From an uncultured Lachnospiraceae bacterium (GTDB lineage: Bacteria; Bacillota; Clostridia; Lachnospirales; Lachnospiraceae), in the NCBI GenBank assembly GCA_910588655.1, contig CAJUPJ010000035.1, forward strand, positions 1-36,944: a stretch of DNA of 36,944 bases. The letters are read 5' to 3'. The notes under the pieces are model-generated. The model ran no database searches. It worked only from the letters and a program-made list of their open reading frames with translations, and was not told where the DNA came from. This document shows positions 24,670-33,989 of this stretch, piece by piece. The position numbers and the translations under genes were made by a program. The first letter of the stretch is position 1, and every line of letters begins with the position of its first letter.

Positions 24670-24981
24670 TCAGTTTATATATTCTGCCATCTCCTGCAAA
24701 ATCTGCTCTTTTTTGTGGAAGCCCATAAGAGTTTTTACACATTCCCCGTTTTTAAATATAAGAAGGGTTGGTATTGATGAAATACCATATTTCATCTGTA
24801 AATCTGTTTCCTCTTCTACATTTACTTTTCCTACATAGAAATCATGCTCTTCTTTATCAAGCTGTTCTATTACAGGCCCTTGCATCTGGCATGGCACACA
24901 CCATGATGCCCAGAAATCAACAAGTATTGGTTTGTCACTTTTAATTACTTTCTCCTCAAAATTTCCTGAATTAATTTCCAT
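24670..24981 (-). CDS. trxA: Thioredoxin
   Basis: 103 residues, single thioredoxin fold. The active site is WASWCVPCQMQGP, a Cys-Val-Pro-Cys variant of the usual CGPC, and the cis-Pro is in ISSIPTLLIFKNGE. The substitution may alter redox potential. It sits between the sigK 5' half and a HAD phosphatase gene. Function: general dithiol-disulfide reductase in the cytoplasm. Confidence 0.92.
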   Translation of the reverse strand: MEINSGNFEEKVIKSDKPILVDFWASWCVPCQMQGPVIEQLDKEEHDFYVGKVNVEEETDLQMKYGISSIPTLLIFKNGECVKTLMGFHKKEQILQEMAEYIN

Positions 24982-25044
24982 GCTTATTTCCTGCCTTTCT
25001 TTATTTAGATATTGTTTTACCTGCTTTTTTGTATTATATGCAGG

Positions 25045-25641
25045 CTATAATAATTTATCCAGTTCTTCTAAAAGAAATTCCCTGGATGTAACTGTTACCG
25101 TATTTATTCCAAGTTTTCTTGCCCCTTCTGTATTTTCTTCCCTGTCATCAAAGAAAATACATTCTTCTGCTTTAAGGCTGTATTTATCAAGCAGGTATTT
25201 ATAAATCCTTTCGTCTGGCTTTGTTATATGTATCTGGTATGATACTACAATTCCATCTGCCCATTCAATAAATGGTGCATCCACTGTATGTTTTCCAAAA
25301 AGTTCTTCTGAATAATTGGAAAGTATATAAATACCATATCCCTTTTCTTTTAATTTATGTACTTTTTCCCAGACATCTTCACGTTTTACATGCATAAATT
25401 CGCCATGTGTAATAAACCATTCCATAGTTTCTGCATGTTCTGGATAGTTTTCTATATACTGCTTTATAATTTCATCTCTGTGCATGTTTCCAATATCAAA
25501 TTCATGCCACAAGTTGTCATCAAACATAAGATGTCCAACCTTATCTGCTTCATCATCTGAAAGCCCGTAATCTGTAAGCATGTCATGCCATCTGTACTCT
25601 AATAATACATCCCCTACATCAAATATAATGTTTTTTAACAT
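25045..25641 (-). CDS. HAD superfamily hydrolase (subfamily IA)
   Basis: 198 residues from ATG 25641 with GGAGG six bases upstream. The longer frame to 25695 overlaps the previous gene. Motif I is NIIFDVGDVLLEY (variant: the second Asp of DxD is replaced, FDVGDV), motif II is YILSNYSEEL, motif III Lys is in HITKPDERIYKYLLDKY and motif IV is CIFFDDREENTEGAR. The YihX/epoxide-hydrolase-N-like subgroup dephosphorylates sugar phosphates such as glucose-1-phosphate; the substrate is unproven here. Confidence 0.88.
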   Translation of the reverse strand: MLKNIIFDVGDVLLEYRWHDMLTDYGLSDDEADKVGHLMFDDNLWHEFDIGNMHRDEIIKQYIENYPEHAETMEWFITHGEFMHVKREDVWEKVHKLKEKGYGIYILSNYSEELFGKHTVDAPFIEWADGIVVSYQIHITKPDERIYKYLLDKYSLKAEECIFFDDREENTEGARKLGINTVTVTSREFLLEELDKLL

Positions 25642-25672
25642 ATAAATCCTCCATGCCTCTTTAAACGGCATT

Positions 25673-27346
25673 TTATATTTCTTCCTGCAGTTCAATCATC
25701 ATTGCCGGAATAATCTGTTTCTTACGTGATACTGTATTGCCCAGTATTATGCTTTCTTCTGTCCCATCATGGTGGAATGATGCTTCTGCAAGTTCCCTTG
25801 CACCACTGCCTGCATATAAAAGTTCTGTGCTTGCCTGCAATATATTGGTAAGCATAAAGAAAATCATCCCAACATCATGGTCGGATAATGCTTTTTGCAT
25901 ATATGGTACAAGCTTGTCTTTTATAGAATCAAGTTCTGTCTGTGTCATTGATGTAATCTGCCCTACACCAAATGTGGTTTCACCCACAACAAACTTTTTA
26001 AAGTCCTGGTAGAATATTTCTTCTGGCGATTTAGAGGAAAGATTGCTTCCTGCCGCAAACATCTCTGAAGCATATTCTTCTGCATTTATACCTGCTATTT
26101 CTGCAAGCTCTTCTGCTGCCTTTTTATCAGTTTCTGTACATGTAGGCGAGCGGTATATAAGCGTATCCGACAATATCGCTGAGCACAAAAGCCCTGCTAT
26201 ATCCCTTGGGACTTCAACACCCGCTTCATTATACATCTGGTAAATAATTGTTGCTGTACATCCAAGCGGCTGGTTTCTGAAAAATACAGGCACCATTGTT
26301 TCTATTGAGCCAATACGGTGGTGGTCTATAACCTCCAGAAGTTCTGCTTCCTCAATTCCATCTACAGCCTGCGAAGGCTCATTGTGGTCTACAAGTATAA
26401 TTTTCTTTTTGCGTGCACCAAGAAGGCTTCTGCGTGATATCATTCCAAAATAATTGCCATTCCAGTCAAGTACCGGGAAATCCCTGTACCGCTTCTTTGC
26501 CATTACCTCCCGTATATCGTCCACATACTCACCCAACCCGAATGTCAGCAGGTTTTCTCTTTTCATAAAAAATTTAATTGGTATGCTCTGGTTGATTAAA
26601 CGTGAAGCAGTAAAAGTATCATAAGGCGTCTTTATTATAAAACATCCCTTATTCTCTGCAAGCTTTGTAATAGTATATGATACCATTGAGCCATCACAGA
26701 CTATTATGCACTTTGCATCCATCTCTATTGCACATAACTGGGATTCATACCTGTTACCAAGTATTACTATATCACCCTGTTCAATATAACTTTCCATAAG
26801 GTCAGGGTTGGCGGCTGCTATAAGGCATTTTCCTGATTCTATCCTTTCATTAGGATTACCATAAACCATTTCACCCTCAAGTGTTTCTATTATATTGCTA
26901 TATGGTGTCTTTGCAGTAGCTATAATCCTGCTGTCATAAACATCCATATATGATTTTGCTATATCCTGTATTGTTAAAAGCCCGGTAAGCTTCTTACCAG
27001 AATCTACTATTGGAAGGGTCTGCAGCATATCTGTTTTCATAATTTCCCATGCTTTTTTAAGGGATATATTTTCTCTTGCCCCTTTTACCCTTTCAACATC
27101 AATATCAATAACCTGTGTCCTTACATCACCCATATAATCAGGTGCTGGCACTCTGAAACGCTTAAGCACAAAATCCGTTTCTGAATTAATCTGTCCCGCG
27201 CGTTTTGCTATGTACCTCCTGCCTGTCACTTCACGTTTCAGCCTCGCATAAGCGATAGCTGAACATACTGAGTCTGTATCAGGGTTTATATGCCCAATAA
27301 CATTTACTATTCCATCTGATGCCAATACTATACAACCCCTTTCCAT
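25673..27346 (-). CDS. ppaC: CBS/DRTGG-containing manganese-dependent inorganic pyrophosphatase
   Basis: 557 residues. The DHH phosphoesterase N-terminal motif is GHINPDTDSVCSAIAYARLK, followed by a regulatory insert with two CBS domains flanking a DRTGG domain (about 75-300: LPIVDSGKKLTGLLTIQDIA, RDFPVLDWNGNYFGMISRRS). Then come IILVDHNEPSQAV, LLEVIDHHRIGS and the DHHA2 end with the substrate Arg-Lys region (NTVSRKKQIIPAMM). It hydrolyses PPi and is controlled by adenine nucleotides binding the CBS pair. The start could be ATG 27346 or TTG 27325 with AAAGGGG before it. Confidence 0.93.
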   Translation of the reverse strand: MERGCIVLASDGIVNVIGHINPDTDSVCSAIAYARLKREVTGRRYIAKRAGQINSETDFVLKRFRVPAPDYMGDVRTQVIDIDVERVKGARENISLKKAWEIMKTDMLQTLPIVDSGKKLTGLLTIQDIAKSYMDVYDSRIIATAKTPYSNIIETLEGEMVYGNPNERIESGKCLIAAANPDLMESYIEQGDIVILGNRYESQLCAIEMDAKCIIVCDGSMVSYTITKLAENKGCFIIKTPYDTFTASRLINQSIPIKFFMKRENLLTFGLGEYVDDIREVMAKKRYRDFPVLDWNGNYFGMISRRSLLGARKKKIILVDHNEPSQAVDGIEEAELLEVIDHHRIGSIETMVPVFFRNQPLGCTATIIYQMYNEAGVEVPRDIAGLLCSAILSDTLIYRSPTCTETDKKAAEELAEIAGINAEEYASEMFAAGSNLSSKSPEEIFYQDFKKFVVGETTFGVGQITSMTQTELDSIKDKLVPYMQKALSDHDVGMIFFMLTNILQASTELLYAGSGARELAEASFHHDGTEESIILGNTVSRKKQIIPAMMIELQEEI

Positions 27347-27355
27347 ATATTTGCA

Positions 27356-29896
27356 CTATTTGCAGTCCTCTTCTGTATAACCACTTATATCTATAATATA
27401 TTTAAAACGCTTTGCAAGTGCAGGTGCAAACTTAAACAACTGGTCAAGTGTATTTCCATTATCTGCCAGTATTACAACAAAATCACCATAGTACTCATCC
27501 ATTATTTCAAATATACCCGCAATAGTAGGAATCATTAAATCTGCTGCCTCATCAATAAGCAGGCAGTTGCCTTTAAGCTGGCTTTTAAATTCTGCTAATT
27601 CCATTTTATTAAGTGTTTTAGCACTTATCCTGGCAATACGCCCTGTACTCATATAGCCAGTTGCTTTCATTACCTTTACAATCTTTTTAGACAGGCCTGT
27701 TATTAAATCAAACGTATTTCCTACAAATACAAAATGTGACGGGTCTGGTTCACCACCAATTAATGTAAGGATATCATCAAATGAAGTATGTAATGCCCTT
27801 GTAGTTGGCAAATCATCATCTGAAAGGTTTTCTTCTGCAGCGCTGCTGTCCTCTTCCTGTATTTGTATTTCCTGTTCTTCTTCTAAAGGTTCTGGCAAAT
27901 ACTCTGGTTCTTCTTCATTCTGCTCTTCTATTTCCTCTGGTTCTTCTCCAGACGTTACTTTCTCTTCTGCCCCATCTTCTTCGTGGTCTCCGTTTTCATC
28001 ATTCTGTAATACATTATTGGCAGCATGTTTTTTCTCTATTTCTGCCAGCATCCTTTCAGCTTCTTCCGCTTTTTTTCTTGCCTCCTCCACTATTGCCCTT
28101 GCTTCCTCTGCTTTAAGCAATGCCTCCTCATGTGCCCTTTTTGCCTCCATTTCTGCCAGCTCTATCTCTTCCCTGCTTACTAATATGCTGTTATCTTCAA
28201 TTCCAGGAATTCCATCACTGGAAATACTGTTTTTATGTTCCTCCTCTTGTAAGGTGCTTTCTTCCTCTGCCAGTTTAACTGCTTCATCAACTGTCTCTGG
28301 CAGGTCATCCACAAATTGTGTATTCTCTTCTGTTATTTCTTGTCCAGTGGCTTTTTCTTCTGTTTCTTCCTGTCCGGCAGAAGGCAGGTTTTTGTTTTCA
28401 TCACTTTTGACTGCCTTGGTCATCCGTTCAATTACTTTAGTGGCATCCCTTTTCAAAGGCCTGCGGCCGTCTACAATTTTAACTTCTTTTTCCTTTAACG
28501 GCTCATTATGTTCCTTATGTTCGGCTTCATATATTGCAGAAATTTCCCTTGAAAGGTCTTGTGTAATGCCTAATCCAGACTGGAAATATACAGGTTCTGG
28601 CTGTTTCATACCTGCACCAGCTTCTGGGGCAGCAGGGGGTTCTGTGCTCTCCGCTTCTGTTGTTATAGTTTCTGTTATTATATTATCCATACTGCCTTCA
28701 CTTGGAGGTTCTTCCTTTCCAGGCAGATTTTCTTCTTCTGTCTTCTGCTGGTTTTTAGCTTCTGCAAGGGTTTTGTTATATAAATCCTGGTTTATCCTTA
28801 TTTTTATATCCAGGTTTTCTTTGCCGCTGTCTTCTATAATATATCCATCTTCACTAACAGGCATCTGGCTGTTTTCAGTAAATAAATCCTCTTTATTACT
28901 GTCCTGTCCTTTATCTTCTGCTTCTTCATTTTTCTTGTCTTTTTTACTGCCAAAATGCAAAAAGCCTGTAAGTTTCTGGGCAAGCTTTCCAAGACCTGCA
29001 TCTATTTCAAAATCATCTTCTTCATAATCATCTATAAAACCATCCTGGCTCTGCATGCCTTCTCCATCCTCAGTATTTTTATTGCCAGGTTCTTTTGTAG
29101 CAGCAGTTTCCTTTTCTCTCTCTTTCTGTTTTTCTTCTGCTTTTTCCTTTTTATATTCTGCCTGTTCCCTTGCTTTCCTTTCTTTCAAATATCTCTTTCT
29201 GTTCTCCTCTTCCTTCTGCATATTTGAAAGATATTCATGCAAATCAGGAAGCGAACCAGTATCATCAGGATTTGGCTCATTCCTTTCTATTGTATAATCC
29301 TTGTCATCAATATATGGCATAGCTTCTTTATCATCTACATATTCCATAAGCTTTTTGGCACGCTCAACTATTTCACCATGTCCAAACCAAAGCAGTATAT
29401 CTTCACACTCCCTGCGGCACTCCTCAAACCTTCCTGCTTTATAGTACAGCCTGGCAAGCTCATAAGCCCATTCTTCTATATATTCTTCTTCTTTTAATTC
29501 TTCCAGTGTTTCAACAAGTTTCCCAATATGGACACCTGCTGCCTTATCAATCCTGTACCTTAATATAATTATGTCCCTTGTACTTGGGCACATCTGCACA
29601 AATTCGTTATAATATTTCTCAGCATCATCAAGTTCTTTAGTACGTATTGAAATACTTACAAGCCTGTATACAACACGCCTGGTTTTTGATTTATTGTATA
29701 TTTTAAGATAAGCTTCCTTTGCTGACTCAAACTGCTCTGTCCTGGCAAAAACATCTGCAATAATAGTCAGGTCACTAATACTTTTAACCTGTCTCATATC
29801 AAGTGTCCTTATTACAGCAAGTGCCTTTTTATATTTACGCTCTTCCACCAGATGATGTATTTGTGCAATCCTTATAGCAAATTCATATTGTCTCAT
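27356..29896 (-). CDS. Large TPR / acidic linker protein with degenerate AAA-like C-terminus
   Basis: 846 residues. The first about 215 residues form TPR-like helical pairs (YKKALAVIRTLDMRQ, AKEAYLKIYNKSKTRRVVYR, YYKAGRFEECRRECEDIL). Residues about 215-690 are low-complexity and strongly Glu/Lys-rich with a coiled coil (AEMEAKRAHEEALLKAEEAR). The last about 140 residues keep an AAA outline: HFVFVGNTFDLITGLSKKIV where Walker A should be but without a GKT loop, then KGNCLLIDEAADLM like Walker B, and VVILADNGNTLDQLF with ALAKRFKYIIDISGY like the AAA sensor/arginine region. It is probably a scaffold or regulator that does not hydrolyse ATP. The start overlaps the upstream stop (ATGA). Function unknown. 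Confidence 0.8.
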   Translation of the reverse strand: MRQYEFAIRIAQIHHLVEERKYKKALAVIRTLDMRQVKSISDLTIIADVFARTEQFESAKEAYLKIYNKSKTRRVVYRLVSISIRTKELDDAEKYYNEFVQMCPSTRDIIILRYRIDKAAGVHIGKLVETLEELKEEEYIEEWAYELARLYYKAGRFEECRRECEDILLWFGHGEIVERAKKLMEYVDDKEAMPYIDDKDYTIERNEPNPDDTGSLPDLHEYLSNMQKEEENRKRYLKERKAREQAEYKKEKAEEKQKEREKETAATKEPGNKNTEDGEGMQSQDGFIDDYEEDDFEIDAGLGKLAQKLTGFLHFGSKKDKKNEEAEDKGQDSNKEDLFTENSQMPVSEDGYIIEDSGKENLDIKIRINQDLYNKTLAEAKNQQKTEEENLPGKEEPPSEGSMDNIITETITTEAESTEPPAAPEAGAGMKQPEPVYFQSGLGITQDLSREISAIYEAEHKEHNEPLKEKEVKIVDGRRPLKRDATKVIERMTKAVKSDENKNLPSAGQEETEEKATGQEITEENTQFVDDLPETVDEAVKLAEEESTLQEEEHKNSISSDGIPGIEDNSILVSREEIELAEMEAKRAHEEALLKAEEARAIVEEARKKAEEAERMLAEIEKKHAANNVLQNDENGDHEEDGAEEKVTSGEEPEEIEEQNEEEPEYLPEPLEEEQEIQIQEEDSSAAEENLSDDDLPTTRALHTSFDDILTLIGGEPDPSHFVFVGNTFDLITGLSKKIVKVMKATGYMSTGRIARISAKTLNKMELAEFKSQLKGNCLLIDEAADLMIPTIAGIFEIMDEYYGDFVVILADNGNTLDQLFKFAPALAKRFKYIIDISGYTEEDCK

Positions 29897-30714
29897 AGAT
29901 TAATATTCTCCTTGCCAGTAAGAGCCAGATATTCTTTTATATAAAGTTCTGTCTTACGGTCTTTACGTGTATTAAATTTATTTCTGAGGCTTAATGCCCT
30001 GTTATCAATATCACATATAAGGACACCTTCCCTGCCTGAAATCTGTCCAAGTATATTTCCTATTGAATCAACTGCAAGGCTGCCGCCGTTACTGCTTTCA
30101 CCATTATGCACACCATAAGAGTTTACCCCCACAACATATGACTGCGTTTCTATTGCCCTTGCCCTTATAAGCGTTGTCCAGTGTGTACTCCTTATGGCTG
30201 GCCAGTCTGCAATCACAAATATAACATCTGCTTTTTCAGATGCAATCTGGAACAGCTCAGGGAAACGCAAATCATAACATATAAAAAGGCTTATTGTATG
30301 TCCTGCAAACTGTGCTGTTACAATATTGCTTCCGCTTTCATATACTTCACTTTCACCACCATAAGTAAATGGATTTATTTTCTTATATTCTGTAATAATA
30401 TTCCCGTCATTTCCTATAATTGTAAACCTGTTAGTACCTTTTACGCTTCCCTGGACTGGCAGGGCTGCCCATCCAAATCCAATAGCAATATTTTCCCGTA
30501 TGGCAAGTTCCTTCATTGCATTAACACTTTCTGGTGATTTTTCATCCTCGCCAATTTTATCTAATGCCATTGAAAAACCTGTTAGTGACATTTCTGGGAA
30601 TACAATTATATCTGCTTTTGCTTCTGCTGCTTCTTTCACCATTTTTTCTGCTTTAACTAATGAAGCTTTTTTATCCTCCCACACCATGTCTATCTGTCCA
30701 AGTGCAACCCTCAT
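29893..30714 (-). CDS. Carbon-nitrogen hydrolase (nitrilase superfamily, omega-amidase-like)
   Basis: 273 residues with a complete catalytic set: Glu in IIVFPEMSLTGFS, Lys in ITEYKKINPFTYGGE and Cys in LFICYDLRFPELF. RIRAIETQSYVVGVNSYG-like text (here RARAIETQSYVVGVNSYGV) completes the fold. This branch includes omega-amidases and deaminated-glutathione amidases. GGGGGTG precedes ATG 30714. It is coupled to the TPR/acidic gene. Confidence 0.9.
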   Translation of the reverse strand: MRVALGQIDMVWEDKKASLVKAEKMVKEAAEAKADIIVFPEMSLTGFSMALDKIGEDEKSPESVNAMKELAIRENIAIGFGWAALPVQGSVKGTNRFTIIGNDGNIITEYKKINPFTYGGESEVYESGSNIVTAQFAGHTISLFICYDLRFPELFQIASEKADVIFVIADWPAIRSTHWTTLIRARAIETQSYVVGVNSYGVHNGESSNGGSLAVDSIGNILGQISGREGVLICDIDNRALSLRNKFNTRKDRKTELYIKEYLALTGKENINL

Positions 30715-30776
30715 ATGACACCCCCATAATACAGTTTTTACACATTATACATTTAAAAAGCATAAAATACAATGTT

Positions 30777-32240
30777 TCATATTCTTAAACCTTTAGGATA
30801 ATGGTTTTTGGCAATGCCTCCCTGTGCCTTGCCCCATCCTAATGGAAAGCCTTTATATCCAATTAAAACCCATCCCTTAAATTCCTCTGGGCAGCTTATT
30901 GTTTCACCATGAAGGTACTGTAGCGCCTGGCTGTTACTGCAATTATAATACTGCCTGGCAAGCTCTGGTACTGCTGCCTTAGCAAGTGCATGTGCCGGCT
31001 CATACCTGTTCTTTTTACGTACTGCAATATGAAGCCCCTGCCGCAAAACCTTTATACCATCAATATTATTTATACCTTCTGGCATAAGATAAAGCATATC
31101 TCCAAAAAACCTGAATCTTTTACTATACTGCCCTGGACTGTATTTAACAAAAATTTCCCCTAGCCATTTCTCTATTTCCCCTAGCTCCTTTTTGTTAATA
31201 TATATCTGGCTTTTATCTGCACTTTTCTTCTTTTTATTTATATTGCAGCCATTACTCCCTGCACATTCCATGCCATCTTTTATAAACTTAACAGCAAAAT
31301 GCCCTTCACCTTTAATTTTATGCGGCCAAAGCCTTAAAGCCCCTTTTACTGCCGTTTCCTCTTCCTTTGAAATCTTTCCAGTGCCTTCTGTTACAAATCC
31401 TGCTTCCCCGCTGTCCGGAATATTATCTTTAAGACCTTGCTCCCTGATATCTGCTGCCATGCCTGAAGTCTTCCAGTCCTGTACTTTAAAACCTTTATGC
31501 TCCCTTAAAAACCATATAACTATGTCTTCGTCCTCTTCTGGTGCAAATGTGCATGTAGAATATACAAGTGCACCACCCGGCTTTAACATTCTGGCAGCAC
31601 AGTTTAAAATTTCTTTCTGGCGTGCAGCACACATCTTCACATTTTCAATGCTCCATTCTTCTGCTGCTGCCGCATCTTTCCTGAACATTCCCTCACCAGA
31701 ACATGGTGCATCTACTAATATTTTATCAAAGAACCCTGGAAAATGCCCTGCCATCCTGTCTGGTGGCTCATTACATACAAGTGCATTACACACACCAAGC
31801 CTTTCTATATTTTGTGAAAGTATCCTGGCACGCACTGGTGATATCTCATTAGTTACCAGAAGCCCTTTACCTCCCAGCCTGCCAGCTATGTGTGTACTTT
31901 TTCCTCCTGGTGCTGCACATAAATCACATACAAAATCCCCCTCCTCTGGCTCAAGAAGGCTGGCAACAGCCATAGCACTTGGCTCTTGTATATAGTAAAC
32001 CCCTGCTTCATGCAATGGATGGCGTCCTGGACGCCCGTCCTGGTTATAATAAAAGCCTTCCTCCGCCCACGGCACGCTTACAAGATGAAAAGGAAGCATG
32101 TCCTTGTCTTTTATATCCAGCTTTAATGTATTAATACGCAGCCCTGGCTGCTTTTCTTCATTATATGATGAAATAAAACTATTATATCCATCACCAAGAA
32201 TATTTTTCATTCTTTCCATAAAACTTTCTGGTAATTCCAT
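30777..32240 (-). CDS. rsmF: RsmF/RsmB-family rRNA (cytosine-C5)-methyltransferase
   Basis: 487 residues. PUA-like N-terminus, then VYYIQEPSAMAVASLLEPEE, SAM motif CDLCAAPGGKSTHIA, motif IV with catalytic Cys VDAPCSGEGMFRKD and motif VI VYSTCTFAPEEDEDIV. The C-terminal half (about 330-487) is the RsmF-type RNA-binding extension (EPAHALAKAA, GWVLIGYKGFPLGWGK). It methylates a cytosine in 16S rRNA. Full length and intact. Confidence 0.93.
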   Translation of the reverse strand: MELPESFMERMKNILGDGYNSFISSYNEEKQPGLRINTLKLDIKDKDMLPFHLVSVPWAEEGFYYNQDGRPGRHPLHEAGVYYIQEPSAMAVASLLEPEEGDFVCDLCAAPGGKSTHIAGRLGGKGLLVTNEISPVRARILSQNIERLGVCNALVCNEPPDRMAGHFPGFFDKILVDAPCSGEGMFRKDAAAAEEWSIENVKMCAARQKEILNCAARMLKPGGALVYSTCTFAPEEDEDIVIWFLREHKGFKVQDWKTSGMAADIREQGLKDNIPDSGEAGFVTEGTGKISKEEETAVKGALRLWPHKIKGEGHFAVKFIKDGMECAGSNGCNINKKKKSADKSQIYINKKELGEIEKWLGEIFVKYSPGQYSKRFRFFGDMLYLMPEGINNIDGIKVLRQGLHIAVRKKNRYEPAHALAKAAVPELARQYYNCSNSQALQYLHGETISCPEEFKGWVLIGYKGFPLGWGKAQGGIAKNHYPKGLRI

Positions 32241-32408
32241 AAATATACCTGGCCTTCTTTAAAAAACGGATTAAGTAAAAAATGCACAGAGAACATGCCT
32301 GCTGCTATCTTAATTCTATAAGACCACAGCCATCCCTGTGCATATATGCAAGTACAACAGACACCTGGCATCTGCCTGCCATATGTTCCTAATCTGCTGC
32401 ACCTGCAA

Positions 32409-33047
32409 TTATATTAAACCTGCAATATCAATATTTTCCCCTGTAATACCAATATGTGCCCCCTGGGAAGCTTCCGTTGTATCAGCATGTGCAATAAGCC
32501 ATTTATTCCTTGCCCAGAGATACTTATCCTCTTCATTCTTCACTGTTATCTCTGGAGCTTCTTCATTTGTCCCTTTTGGAAGAATTATTGCAACTCTGAA
32601 ACCTTCACCATTCTTAGCACTACATGGTGCATAATGCAGGGTAGCAGGATATAATTCTACAGCAGTACCCTTTGGACAAAGAAAAGCCTCTGTTTTAGAT
32701 GAGTCAATCTTTCCATCTATAATATCCTGTTTAAGTGCTACCAGCAGTATTGCGTCATTAGCAGCTACATTTATCTCATTATCACGGTGGTATTCAAAAC
32801 AATTAAGCTTTGTATTAGTCCCGTTACAATAGCCAATTTCTATTGGCATTCCGCCATAACAGTTATTACTAAAATCTTCGTATGCTGGTGTTGCTTCAAG
32901 CTCTGGCACAGAAGGTACATATATTACAGAATTTTCTGGCATATCTGTAAGTTCCTCCAGCTTCTCTAACATCTCTTTGCAGTCATAACCATCAACAACA
33001 CGTCCATAAACCTTAAAAGCTTCATCATTTACTGACTGTATTTTCAT
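32409..33047 (-). CDS. DUF4867 family protein (cupin-like)
   Basis: 212 residues. Pattern of DUF4867: a conserved N-terminus (NDEAFKVYGRVVDGYDC), YGGMPIEIGYCNGTNTKLNC, EYHRDNEINVAANDAILLVA with His and Glu suited to metal binding, and ATLHYAPCSAKNGEGFRVAI. The fold resembles a cupin and its members neighbour sugar-metabolism genes; the reaction is unknown. The 170 bases downstream of its stop contain an 8-bp inverted repeat (ATGCACAG / CTGTGCAT) of uncertain meaning. Confidence 0.8.
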   Translation of the reverse strand: MKIQSVNDEAFKVYGRVVDGYDCKEMLEKLEELTDMPENSVIYVPSVPELEATPAYEDFSNNCYGGMPIEIGYCNGTNTKLNCFEYHRDNEINVAANDAILLVALKQDIIDGKIDSSKTEAFLCPKGTAVELYPATLHYAPCSAKNGEGFRVAIILPKGTNEEAPEITVKNEEDKYLWARNKWLIAHADTTEASQGAHIGITGENIDIAGLI

Positions 33048-33102
33048 TTATAAACACCAATACCTTTCTATATTAATTATACTTTTACTTCCATCCATAA
33101 AA

Positions 33103-33960
33103 TTAATCCTTTTTATAGTTATCAAGAAAACTATGTTTAACACCCTTCTCTTTATATGCAATAACTGTATTAAGATTTATATTTTCCACACTACGGAATA
33201 TATTGCTTTCTATATATGGGTTTATCTTTTTAAGGCTTTGTATAAGCTCTTTTACCTCAGTACGTTTTGACCTGGCAGCACCGTCTTCCCCGCAGGATGT
33301 ACAATTTTCTGTAAACCTGCATGCACATTGGAGGAATTTTAAATTATTATATTCTTTCCAGTGTATTATATCTTCTTCCCTTATAAGGTACATTGGCCTT
33401 ATAAGCTCCATACCTTCAAAATTCGTACTGTGGAGCTTTGGCATCATTGTCTGTATCTGTGCACCATACAGCATACCCATAAGAATAGTTTCAATTACAT
33501 CATCGTAATGATGCCCGAGCGCAATCTTATTACAGCCAAGCTTCCTTGCATTATTATAAAGATAACCACGTCTCATGCGTGCACATAAATAACATGGTGA
33601 TTTCTCTATTTCATAAACTGCATCAAATATCTGTGTTTCAAAAATAGTTACTGGTATATTTAAAAGCTTTGCATTATTTTCTAAAGCTTCCCTGTTTGCT
33701 TTTTTATATCCCGGGTCCATCACAAGAAATTCCAGCCCGAAATTAAACTTATTATGCTTCTTAAGCTCCTGGAAAAGCTTTGCCATAAGCATTGAATCTT
33801 TGCCACCTGATATGCAGACTGCTACCTTATCGCCTTCCTCAAGAAGCCTGTACTCATTAATTGCCTTTGCAAACCTGCTAAAAAGTGCCTTATGGAACTT
33901 TTTCCTTATGCTTTTTTCAACGTTGTCATTTATGCTGCCTTGCTGTTTAAAAGTATCCAT
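33103..33960 (-). CDS. ttcA: TtcA-like tRNA 2-thiolation / PP-loop ATPase
   Basis: 285 residues. The PP-loop is AVCISGGKDSMLMAKLF, followed by the CxxC pair in KSPCYLCARMRRGYLYN and the Cys pair in CACRFTENCTSC that hold the [4Fe-4S] cluster or persulfide, and GHHYDDVIETILMGMLYGAQ. The family thiolates cytidine 32 of tRNA. Firmicutes members are divergent, so the target could differ. GGAGAG precedes ATG 33960. Confidence 0.85.
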   Translation of the reverse strand: MDTFKQQGSINDNVEKSIRKKFHKALFSRFAKAINEYRLLEEGDKVAVCISGGKDSMLMAKLFQELKKHNKFNFGLEFLVMDPGYKKANREALENNAKLLNIPVTIFETQIFDAVYEIEKSPCYLCARMRRGYLYNNARKLGCNKIALGHHYDDVIETILMGMLYGAQIQTMMPKLHSTNFEGMELIRPMYLIREEDIIHWKEYNNLKFLQCACRFTENCTSCGEDGAARSKRTEVKELIQSLKKINPYIESNIFRSVENINLNTVIAYKEKGVKHSFLDNYKKD

Positions 33961-33989
33961 AATTGCTCTCCATGCTAATACACTGCTTT

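Noticed and set aside
28017..29027. 336-codon Ser-rich open frame on the plus strand
   Set aside because: It is the complement of the Glu/Lys-rich linker of the TPR/acidic protein; composition is an artefact of GAA/GAG codons read backwards and there is no ribosome site.
32282..32343. Inverted repeat ATGCACAG / CTGTGCAT with a 46-base loop
   Set aside because: Short arms with a long loop and no supporting context; not a terminator.
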